The position numbers were made by a program, and so were the translations under genes. The notes under the pieces are model-generated. The model ran no database searches and was not told where the DNA came from. It saw only the letters and a program-made list of their open reading frames with translations. A stretch of DNA of 11,401 bases from positions 1 through 11,401 of the forward strand of contig DSCZ01000482.1 in the NCBI GenBank assembly GCA_011048855.1. Direction: 5' to 3'. Every line of letters starts with the position of its first letter. Position 1 is the first letter of the stretch. Shown here piece by piece: positions 1 through 5,565 of the stretch. The stretch comes from Desulfobacteraceae bacterium (lineage in GTDB: Bacteria; Desulfobacterota; DSM-4660; Desulfatiglandales; Desulfatiglandaceae).

Positions 1-2
1 AC

Positions 3-86
3 AATTATGAGTTCAAGGAACGACGTACCGGCGTTTATGACGCCTTGCGGGAAATCTTGAAAAGTCGCCCGGCTGCTGAAGGATAA
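3..86 (+). CDS. C-terminal tail of an unidentified protein (cut by window edge)
   Basis: An open frame runs in from the left edge and stops at TAA 84-86, giving 27 residues that end in ILKSRPAAEG. The peptide is charged and helix-like (YEFKERRTGVYDALREILKS) and reads like the end of a real protein. I do not recognise the family. The next open frame starts 8 bases later, so the two could have been in one operon, and everything downstream to base 1262 is debris of a restriction-type locus. That context suggests, but does not show, that this was an enzyme of the same locus. Confidence 0.4.
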   Translation, partial: NYEFKERRTGVYDALREILKSRPAAEG

Positions 87-94
87 AATATGCC

Positions 95-352
95 ATGAAT
101 CAGGACATCGACTGCTTTGTGAAAGCCCCGAGCCTTCTGATTGATTTGGTCAGTGATGTCATCGACCGAATTGATTGCGAGTTGAATAATGCGGATACCA
201 GAGAGAAAGAGGCACAACTTCGGGAAAGCGCTAACGCTATTGAAAAATTGGAGAAAATGGGAGTGCCCGTGCCGGAGCCCCTGCGGGAGGTGTGCTGTGA
301 CTTGGGAGAGGATGCTTTCTACGCTCGAAGCTGCTCACATACGCCCGTTTAA
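95..352 (+). pseudogene. N-terminal fragment of a coiled-coil hypothetical protein, fused out of frame to HNH remnant
   Basis: The frame starts at ATG 95 and encodes 85 residues. Residues 1-66 look genuine: a charged helical N-terminus, a run of Glu/Lys heptads (REKEAQLRESANAIEKLEKM) and the segment GVPVPEPLREV. This resembles, from memory, small helical proteins found beside restriction genes in which a VPVP-x-LR turn leads into a further long helix; I cannot name the family. From about residue 67 (base 290) the frame reads nonsense (CCDLGEDAFYARSCSHTPV) because the DNA there codes for an HNH endonuclease in another frame. It is therefore a truncated gene whose 3' part was replaced or deleted. 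It is unlikely to be functional, although it could still be translated. Confidence 0.5.
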
Positions 353-401
353 AGAGGACGGTCCCAATAAGGTTTCAAATGGGCTTCTGCTTAGTGGGTG
401 A
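285..401 (+). pseudogene. HNH endonuclease core fragment
   Basis: In the frame ending at TGA 399-401 the bases from about 285 encode CAVTWERMLSTLEAAHIRPF and then DGPNKVSNGLLLS. This is the characteristic core of a family of HNH restriction-type endonucleases: a zinc-ligand-like Cys, then (L)EAAHI with the HNH histidine, a Gly-rich turn and SNGLLL with the conserved Asn. In intact members the sequence continues with a second His (R-S-D-I/L-H) and a C-terminal strand; here it stops right after LLL, so that catalytic/metal His is missing. No N-terminal part exists upstream, where a different helical protein is read in another frame. The fragment is about 38 codons and must be inactive. The motif match is clear; the source enzyme is unknown. 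Confidence 0.72.
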
Positions 402-422
402 GATTGAGGAAAAGGATGTGCT

Positions 423-524
423 GTGGTCAATGATCTCCAAAAAACAACCCAATCAGAAATTCTTATCTACCAAGTCGAGGATGGCCGGGCGCGCATCCAG
501 GTTCGCCGGGAGGGCGGCTTATGA
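423..524 (+). pseudogene. RhuM-family (virulence RhuM/Fic-associated) protein, N-terminal fragment
   Basis: GTG 423 is preceded by GGAAAAGG and opens a 33-residue frame reading VNDLQKTTQSEILIYQVEDG and then RARIQVRREGGL before TGA 522-524. The segment SEILIYQ-x-EDG-R-x-RI-V/E-VR is the typical N-terminus of RhuM-like proteins, which often sit in or next to type I restriction loci. In intact genes it is followed by a WLTQ-containing DNA-binding-like region; that part and the rest of the gene are absent. The stop overlaps the ATG of the next frame at 521, so the deletion junction joined two genes almost exactly. GTG is the natural start by position, but the fragment has no expected activity. 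Confidence 0.65.
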
Positions 525-1181
525 GTGGACAATATAGACAGGCTCGCCCCAGAACGGAAAGCAAATCACCTGAGGGGCTGCTTCCGAAGCATGGCGGCTA
601 TCGCAACTTGAAAAGTTTTCAAATCGCGCAGATTGCCTACGATGTGACGGTTCGGTTTTGTGACCGCTATGTTGACAGGTTCAGCCGGACAAAGGACCAG
701 ATGGTGCAGGCGGCTCGATCGGGGGTACAAAACATCGCTGAAGGCAGCAAAGCATCCGGAACATCCAAAAAAACCGAATTGAAACTGACCAACGTGGCTC
801 GGGCCAGTCTTGAAGAGTTGCGCCTGGATTATGAGGATTTTCTGCGGCAGCGGGGCTGCCGCAGTGGGAGCGGGAAGACCCGCGCCGAGCAGCGCTTATC
901 AAGCGGCGCTGTGCTACGGCGGGCGAGGTGGTGCAGTGGGTTAAGGAAATTCATGATGGACATAGTGGACAACATGGGCATCGTGTACAGTCCACTGGGT
1001 CCACAAAGTCTACCAGTCCACTTATCCGGAAATCGCCGCCAACGCCGCTTTAGTTCTAATTGCCGTGGCGTGCAGCCTTTTGGACCGCCAGCTTGCGGCT
1101 CAGGCCGAAATCTTTGAAAAAGAGGGCGGATTCACCGAACGCCTCTATCAAAGACGTGTGCAGGCACGGAGGAAAAGATGA
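521..1181 (+). pseudogene. Four-helix-bundle 'suffix domain' protein, broken by two frameshifts
   Basis: Residues ~26-110 from ATG 521 are a full four-helix-bundle domain of the 23S rRNA intervening-sequence (S23/IVP) type: GGYRNLKSFQIAQIAYDVTV, DQMVQAARSGVQNIAEGSKA, ELKLTNVARASLEELRLDYE. The reading then shifts twice. Near 855 one base is missing and the protein continues in the frame at 856 (LPQWERED, IKRRCATAGEVVQWVKEIHD) through a low-complexity linker (STGSTKSTS). Near 1019 another base is missing and the 'suffix' domain follows in a third frame from 1020 (TYPEIAANAALVLIAVACSL, DRQLAAQAEIFEKEGGFTER) to TGA 1179-1181. Domain order and ends match the four-helix-bundle suffix family as I recall it. 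The role of these proteins is unknown; members commonly sit inside restriction loci. The stop overlaps the start of an HsdR-like fragment. Confidence 0.82.
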
Positions 1182-1262
1182 CCTGCTTAACCGAAACCAT
1201 CCTGGAAAAAACCGTCCTTGACTGGTTTGAATCCTCGGGTTCGCAGACCGCCTCTGACCCCG
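1178..1262 (+). pseudogene. Type I restriction subunit R (HsdR-like), N-terminal fragment
   Basis: ATG 1178 overlaps the stop of the four-helix-bundle gene (ATGA). The first ~28 residues, TETILEKTVLDWFESSGSQT followed by DPDG, resemble the extreme N-terminus of HsdR-type restriction subunits (T-E-x-x-x-E-x-x-L-x-W/F-x-x-x-G-x, then a Gly/Pro-Asp stretch), where a small helix precedes the nuclease domain. After about base 1262 the frame becomes Gly-rich nonsense and stops at TAG/TGA positions by 1402; the nuclease and helicase domains are gone. The tight overlap implies that this fragment and its upstream neighbour were translationally coupled in the ancestral operon. The match is short, so the family call is moderate. 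Confidence 0.55.
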
Positions 1263-1280
1263 ATGGAAACGGGGGAAGGA

Positions 1281-1304
1281 CAACCATAGGGGGTTACCCC
1301 TACG
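1281..1304 (+). repeat. REP-like palindromic repeat, copy 1
   Basis: The 24 bases match a second copy at 2760-2783 at 21 of 24 positions. A perfect hairpin TAGGGG-GTTA-CCCCTA lies at 1287-1302. The copy falls just after the point where HsdR homology ends, so it may mark an insertion or deletion endpoint. Similar short GGGGTTGCCCCTACG-type palindromes occur, as far as I remember, in many copies in deltaproteobacterial genomes. Strand assignment is arbitrary. Confidence 0.55.
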
Positions 1305-1431
1305 GTGGGTTTGGTGGACGTTGGGGATCGTTTAAACGCCATGACGACGAAACGACAGGGTTGGCGGCGGCGCTCGTTTTCGGGCAACCAACAATCCGAT
1401 GAGATGGGAATTTGACCGGGAAAATCCAGCG

Positions 1432-1448
1432 GTTTCCATTTAGGAAAC
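1432..1448. promoter_or_regulatory. Inverted repeat GTTTCC-ATTTA-GGAAAC upstream of YkgJ-type gene
   Basis: A perfect 6+6 inverted repeat with a 5-base spacer lies about 90 bases upstream of the gene at 1540. No T-run follows, so it is not a typical terminator. It has the same TTTCC-(4-5)-GGAAAC layout as two inverted repeats at 6275-6290 and 6311-6325, which raises the possibility of a shared DNA-binding protein. The rest of 1263-1539 shows no credible gene and no strong promoter hexamers. Confidence 0.25.
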
Positions 1449-1539
1449 ACCTGCGGCGCAAGGGGAAGGGTAATCATGATCACCGATGCTATGCCAGCCT
1501 GGTTGCCGCGGGCTTTTTGGAAAGGGGAGAGCTTGATCG

Positions 1540-2727
1540 ATGAAAATGGAAACAGACCCGAAGGTTATCGAGAGGCTCGCTCGCGAGCGGGAAGAGGAGA
1601 GCTGGGAGTTCAGGCGGTTTCTCAAAGACCTCCCCATAGAGGATGAAGAACTGGACGCCATGGTCCGCAGGCATTTCGAAGAGGTCTCGGCCCAGGTGGA
1701 CTGCTGTGCCTGTGCCAACTGCTGCCGGGAGGTGCTGCCGCTCCTATCGACATTCGATGTTGAAAGACTTGCCGGCGGCCTTGGGATTTCAGGTGAAGAG
1801 CTGATCGAGCGCTTCCTGGTTCCTGGAGAAGAGATGGGAACGTTCACCTTTCACAGCAAACCCTGTCCGATGCTCCTTGAAAACCGCTGCACGGTATATG
1901 AATCCCGCCCGGAGGATTGCCGGTCTTTTCCGCATCTGCATAAAGACGAATTTGTGTTCAGGTTGATCCAGGCGGTGCAGAATTGCTCTATCTGCCCCAT
2001 CGTTTATCACGTGTTTGAGCGGCTGAAGAGCGGCCTTTTGCCCGAAGGCCGAAGGTCGTACGATTTGATGGATGAAGATGTCGGAGGGCCTCCCTTCGAC
2101 GACTTCGAGAGGTGGAAAAGACAGAGCTTCATAAAGCAGGTTGACGAGGTTTTCCGTGACGATCCGGATGATTATGTAGCTAGGCTGGAGGAAATCGGGT
2201 TCCAGTATTTCGATGATGATGAGGATTTCGAGAAGGAGGAAGAGAGGGAGGCCGAACCGGAAAATCGGCGGCAAAGGATGCTGGTGGACTATTTCGAGGG
2301 TCGAAGGAAATGGTCCGCGGATCTGCTGGATGCTTTCATGGAAGAGAAGGATTCAGAAGAAACCAATTATGCCCTGATCAGAAGGTACTTCAGGCAAGGA
2401 AACCAGCATCTGAAATCGCTTCTACTTTATGGGCTGGAACATCGTTCGGATCGCGTGGTGGAACTGCTCTCGGATCTGTCTTTTTTTCATGAATTTGAAA
2501 ATATACTGAGTGACCTGATCGAAAAATACACCGAGGCCTGTGTGAAGCAGGCCGACCTCGACATCTTCACGGAGCTCGCGCAGGATTTCTACGATGCCAC
2601 GATTCTGGATGGCTATGAGGCTTACCCGGCCCTACGGGAGCTTTTTGAACCGGAAAGCGAGAAAAGAAGAATTGTGGAGTTTCTGATGGCCGAAGAGGCA
2701 GGAGGTTCTGAAAATGTTCATTGTTGA
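1540..2727 (+). CDS. YkgJ-family cysteine-cluster (Zn/Fe-chelating) protein with a long C-terminal extension
   Basis: The protein has 395 residues. Residues ~50-165 form a YkgJ-type domain thought to bind zinc or an iron-sulfur cluster: the CCACANCC cluster with Cys55, 56, 58, 61 and 62, then CPMLLENRCTVYESRPEDCR with Cys109, 117 and 127, and CSICP with Cys149 and 152. The remaining ~230 residues are very acidic at 205-240 (FDDDEDFEKEEEREAEPENR) and then helical (residues 245-385), with no motif I recognise. Ordinary YkgJ proteins are roughly 100-250 residues, so this is an extended form. It has no signal peptide or membrane segment, so it is probably cytoplasmic. The start is ATG 1540 with GGGGAGAG at 1524-1531; ATG 1546 (Met3) is a possible alternative. 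It is monocistronic and convergent with the membrane protein at 2779. The reaction is unknown; related domains are seen in metal-handling or Fe-S contexts. Confidence 0.85.
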   Translation: MKMETDPKVIERLAREREEESWEFRRFLKDLPIEDEELDAMVRRHFEEVSAQVDCCACANCCREVLPLLSTFDVERLAGGLGISGEELIERFLVPGEEMGTFTFHSKPCPMLLENRCTVYESRPEDCRSFPHLHKDEFVFRLIQAVQNCSICPIVYHVFERLKSGLLPEGRRSYDLMDEDVGGPPFDDFERWKRQSFIKQVDEVFRDDPDDYVARLEEIGFQYFDDDEDFEKEEEREAEPENRRQRMLVDYFEGRRKWSADLLDAFMEEKDSEETNYALIRRYFRQGNQHLKSLLLYGLEHRSDRVVELLSDLSFFHEFENILSDLIEKYTEACVKQADLDIFTELAQDFYDATILDGYEAYPALRELFEPESEKRRIVEFLMAEEAGGSENVHC

Positions 2728-2755
2728 TCAAAGCGATCCGGAGATTTTTCTACGA

Positions 2756-2788
2756 AGAGCAACCACAGGGGGTTGCCTCTACGTTTTT
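2756..2788 (+). terminator. REP-like palindrome (copy 2) acting as likely terminator
   Basis: Stem AGAGCAACC (2756-2764) and GGTTGCCTCT (2771-2780) pair over nine positions with one bulged C at 2777 and the loop ACAGGG. After ACG a run of five T follows at 2784-2788. It sits 28 bases after the stop of the YkgJ-type gene, as expected for intrinsic termination. Bases 2760-2783 are the second copy of the repeat at 1281-1304 (21 of 24 identical). The stop codon of the convergent gene at 2779-2781 lies inside it, so the repeat has been built into the 3' end of that gene. Confidence 0.55.
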
Positions 2789-3324
2789 CTCGATGCCATC
2801 GGCGGCGTTTTTTGTTTCCTGAGAGGCCGCGAGAAAAACCCGGTCAGGAGAAAAGAAGGGGAGAAAAAGAGCAAAGGGTTCGCGACCACCCTATCGGGCA
2901 GGATGTGGTACCAGCGATAGCCCAGGGATCGGAAGTAACCCCTGGCTTCAAGAAGGCAGCCTATTTCTCCTGCGGCGGCCAGGGCGGCGTCCCGCTGGCA
3001 GCGGGAACCGGCGGCCCGCCTGAGGATGCGTTTTCGCAGGCCGAACCGCTCGAACATGTTCCGCATGCGAACATGTTCACGGTAACGGGAGAGGCTGTCA
3101 GCCAGGGCGAATACCGCCAGACCGGTCCATCCAAGGGCGATGATCTGAAGCGAGAAAAACTTAAGGGTATGTCCTTCGTCAAGAAAACGGAAAGCCAGGA
3201 GGGGCAGGGAAACGGCCATCGCCGCTGAGAAAAGGCAGGTTGCTGCGGGCAGAGGCGAGGCTGCCAGGTACCGGCCTGCATTTGCAGAAAAGGGCGTGCG
3301 CCCGGGATTGCTGTTTTTCACCAT
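2779..3324 (-). CDS. Hypothetical two-TM membrane protein
   Basis: The 181-residue product has two hydrophobic segments, about residues 24-48 (PAATCLFSAAMAVSLPLLAF) and 55-77 (KFFSLQIIALGWTGLAVFAL), followed by a very basic cytoplasmic-type stretch at 79-108 and a C-terminal region with GYFRSLGYRWYHILPD (129-144) and a hydrophobic FFSPSFLLTGFFS (153-165). Two TM helices followed by a basic region suggest an N-in/C-in inner-membrane protein. The GYRWYHxLPD segment looks conserved-type, but I cannot assign a family. The start ATG at 3324 has only a weak upstream GATGAG; Met36 is an unlikely alternative because it lies inside the first TM. The gene is divergent from the nitroreductase gene and convergent with the YkgJ-type gene. 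The opposite strand is also open here, but the minus frame has the membrane-protein composition. Confidence 0.6.
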   Translation of the reverse strand: MVKNSNPGRTPFSANAGRYLAASPLPAATCLFSAAMAVSLPLLAFRFLDEGHTLKFFSLQIIALGWTGLAVFALADSLSRYREHVRMRNMFERFGLRKRILRRAAGSRCQRDAALAAAGEIGCLLEARGYFRSLGYRWYHILPDRVVANPLLFFSPSFLLTGFFSRPLRKQKTPPMASRKT

Positions 3325-3361
3325 TGGATGTACTCATCGGTTTGAGGATTTGTAGTCTCTG

Positions 3362-3391
3362 TTTAAAGTCCCTTTTGTCCGGCATTATAAT
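3362..3391 (+). promoter_or_regulatory. Candidate sigma70-type promoter for ferredoxin-nitroreductase
   Basis: A perfect TATAAT lies at 3386-3391, with TTTAAA at 3362-3367 (18-base spacing, 4 of 6 matches to TTGACA). It is ~97 bases upstream of the ATG at 3488. The presumed leader contains a GC-rich hairpin, GGCCGC (3445-3450) with GCGGCC (3459-3464), of unknown meaning. Confidence 0.4.
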
Positions 3392-3487
3392 CAGTGGCGA
3401 AGGACGATTCAACAAGGATCGGAAAACCTGTATTCACTTGCCTGGGCCGCATGGGAACGCGGCCGCTTCAAACGAGGATGACATTTT

Positions 3488-4399
3488 ATGGATAAAACCG
3501 TCACAACCACGATAGACGAGGATCTCTGCACCGGTTGCGGCCTTTGCGTTGAGGTCTGCCCGAAGCAAACCATCACCATGGACGGGGAAAAGGCCGTGGT
3601 GACGGGCCTTGAGTCCCTCAACTGTGGCCACTGCATGGCCGTGTGCCCCACGGGAGCGATAAAGGTGGCGGCCCTGAATCCGGAACTTTCAGCATTCAAA
3701 ACTTTCAAGAGCCGGGAAACATGGCTGCCTTTCGGGAAGGGGGATATCCGGGAGCTGGTGAACCTGATGCGTTCCAGGCGTTCGTGCAGAAACTTTCAAG
3801 AAAAAGCCGTTCCGTCGGATGTGCTTGAGGACCTGGTGAAAATCGGCATCACGGCTCCCTCGGGGTCCAACTGCCAGATGTGGAGCTTCACGGTTCTCCC
3901 CGACCGGGCGGCGGTCGAAAAGCTTGCCCGCTGGGTCGGGGATTTCTACTTGAATCTCAATCGGACAGCCGAGAAGACATGGTTGAGAAAGGGCCTTCGT
4001 CTCCTGGGCAAACCGGAGCTGGATCGGTATTTTCAGAATTATTACCAGACCGTCAGGGAAGGCCTCGAGAAATGGGAAACAGGAGGCCACGACATTCTTT
4101 TTCACGGAGCGCCCGCCGCCGTGGTGGTAGGCTCGAAAAAGGAAGCTTCCTGCCCCGGCGAAGACGCTCTCCTGGCCACTCAGAACATGCTTCTTGCAGC
4201 CCACGTTCTCGGTTTGGGGACGTGTCTCATCGGATTTGCGATTGAGGCTATGAAACGGGACAACAGCATTTTAAGGCGAATCGGCATCCCGGGCGACGAG
4301 TCTCCCCACGCTGTGATCGCTCTGGGGTATCCGAACGAAGTTTACCAGCGTGTAACCGGGAGAAAGAAGGTTCTGATGCGATATTTCACCGGCGAATAG
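3488..4399 (+). CDS. Nitroreductase-family FMN protein with N-terminal 2[4Fe-4S] ferredoxin domain
   Basis: Of 303 residues, 1-60 form a bacterial ferredoxin-like domain. The first motif is C14-x2-C17-x2-C20-x3-C24-P; the second is C46-x2-C49-x3-C53-P, where the position expected for the first Cys (43) is Ser, so the second cluster has one ligand fewer than the classical pattern. Residues ~87-300 are a nitroreductase fold: RSRRSCRNF (95-103) and APSGSN for FMN phosphate/ring binding, GAPAAVVV, and ALLATQNMLLAAHVLGLGTC before VIALGYPN. Such fusions pass electrons from ferredoxin clusters to FMN and reduce unknown nitro, quinone or ene-type substrates in anaerobes. There is no signal peptide, so it is cytoplasmic. 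GAGG lies 10 bases before ATG 3488. It stands alone between its promoter and a strong terminator. Family certain; substrate unknown. Confidence 0.92.
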   Translation: MDKTVTTTIDEDLCTGCGLCVEVCPKQTITMDGEKAVVTGLESLNCGHCMAVCPTGAIKVAALNPELSAFKTFKSRETWLPFGKGDIRELVNLMRSRRSCRNFQEKAVPSDVLEDLVKIGITAPSGSNCQMWSFTVLPDRAAVEKLARWVGDFYLNLNRTAEKTWLRKGLRLLGKPELDRYFQNYYQTVREGLEKWETGGHDILFHGAPAAVVVGSKKEASCPGEDALLATQNMLLAAHVLGLGTCLIGFAIEAMKRDNSILRRIGIPGDESPHAVIALGYPNEVYQRVTGRKKVLMRYFTGE

Positions 4400-4432
4400 C
4401 CCCGGGCCGCAAAGAGGCCTCATGGTTCATGG

Positions 4433-4478
4433 CACGAAGGGACTCCAAGAAAAAACCTTCGTGAATCCGGGCTTTTTT
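4433..4478 (+). terminator. Rho-independent terminator between convergent genes
   Basis: A perfect 8-bp stem CACGAAGG (4433-4440) / CCTTCGTG (4456-4463) is followed by AATCCGGGC and six T at 4473-4478, with more T-rich sequence after. CCGGGC at 4467-4472 can also pair with the CCCGGG-rich stretch right after the stop at 4399, giving a larger alternative stem that ends directly at the T-run. A T6 run in the loop as read on the minus strand could help to terminate the convergent gene ending at 4490. Confidence 0.72.
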
Positions 4479-4489
4479 CATTTTTTCCC

Positions 4490-5518
4490 TTATTTGCCAA
4501 ATGGACAGGCAGGGAAATGGCAGACTTCGCAGTTCATGCACAGGCCCCCGTGTCCCATCGCAGCAATCTCTTCGGGGGTTAACTGATAACCTGCCAGAGC
4601 CCGAGGAAGCATCAGATCATAAACCGTTCTTTTAAAGTAATAGACGCACGCCGGCAGGCCAAGAATGGGGATTTCATTTAATCGGGCATTCAAAAACATA
4701 GCGCCGGGAAGAATAGGAGATCCATAACTTATAATTTCCGCTCCTGCTTTCCTGACACCTTGTCTCGTCACGTCATCCGGGTCTACTGAAAGTCCTCCAG
4801 TGATAAGAATAATCTCACAATCGATTTCTTTCAGCGAAATGATAGCGTTAGAGATGCTGTCCGGATCATCTGTAACTATAATCTTCTTTACGATGCGAGC
4901 CCCGTAGTCTTCGACCCTCCGGCTTACATACTTTTCGGACTCATCCTGCATCAACCCTTCATAAATTTCCGATCCGGTAACTACAAGTCCGATGCGTTTT
5001 TTTATGTAAGGTGAAATTTCCAGAATGGGTCCTTTGTTAAGGCCGATTTCTTCCAACGCTTCAATTTTTTCTTTAACAATCATCAAAGGGATGATACGGG
5101 TGCCGGCAACTATTTGACCTTTATGACAGGGAGTGCCGTCTTTAATTGTTGAGACGATAATATCGCCTATCATGTTAATAGAGAGTAAAGCGTCTGCTTG
5201 AACTCGCAGCAAACCATCTGTTTCGCAAATCAAATTAGATTTGCCTTCTTTTGGGGAAGTCCATTTAAGATTTCTGCCACAAATTGCAGGGGCGATGCGT
5301 ATCGCGGCTGCATCCTCATGAAGTTCATTGTCGCCGACCTCCAGGATGAAAATGTTTCGTTTTCCAATTTTAATCAACTCAGCGACATCTTCTTCTCTTA
5401 TCACATGACCATTCTTGAATCCTACCCCTTTGAATTTATCGGGGATTATTTTAGTTATGTCATGTGCTAATGTCATTCCAACGGCATCTTCTACTTTTAC
5501 TTTTTTGAACGATCCCAT
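4490..5518 (-). CDS. MoeA-like molybdopterin-binding protein with Cys-rich C-terminus
   Basis: This 342-residue protein has a MoeA/MogA-type layout. The N-terminal part has VEDAVGMTLAHDIT (9-22) and KGVGFKNGHVI (30-40). Residues ~174-310 are the molybdopterin-binding (MoCF) domain, with GLVVTGSEIYEG (177-188), ILITGGLSVDPDDVTR (237-252), GSPILPGAMF (266-275) and GLPACVYYFKRTVYDLMLPR. The tail has Cys327, 330, 333 and 338 (CMNCEVCHFPACPFGK), a possible metal site absent from ordinary MoeA. At 342 residues it is shorter than MoeA (~400). I recall closely similar proteins in anaerobes near genes for selenium/molybdenum-dependent hydroxylases, where they are thought to aid cofactor insertion; that role is inferred. 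AAAGGAGAA at 5526-5534 precedes the ATG. The PadR-type gene lies 47 bases upstream on the same strand, so an operon is likely. The gene is clearly more AT-rich than the genes on its left. Confidence 0.88.
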   Translation of the reverse strand: MGSFKKVKVEDAVGMTLAHDITKIIPDKFKGVGFKNGHVIREEDVAELIKIGKRNIFILEVGDNELHEDAAAIRIAPAICGRNLKWTSPKEGKSNLICETDGLLRVQADALLSINMIGDIIVSTIKDGTPCHKGQIVAGTRIIPLMIVKEKIEALEEIGLNKGPILEISPYIKKRIGLVVTGSEIYEGLMQDESEKYVSRRVEDYGARIVKKIIVTDDPDSISNAIISLKEIDCEIILITGGLSVDPDDVTRQGVRKAGAEIISYGSPILPGAMFLNARLNEIPILGLPACVYYFKRTVYDLMLPRALAGYQLTPEEIAAMGHGGLCMNCEVCHFPACPFGK

Positions 5519-5565
5519 TTTTCTATGTTCTCCTTTTTATTGAAAATAAAAGCGAGCCATGTTTT

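Noticed and set aside
1187..1483. Minus-strand 98-codon frame in the gene-free stretch before the YkgJ-type gene
   Set aside because: No motif, Pro/Arg-rich shadow composition, and it overlaps the HsdR remnant and the repeat.
2773..3228. Plus-strand open frame opposite the two-TM protein
   Set aside because: Its composition is Gly/Pro/Lys/Arg-rich without motifs, while the minus frame gives two clean hydrophobic segments and an aromatic box.
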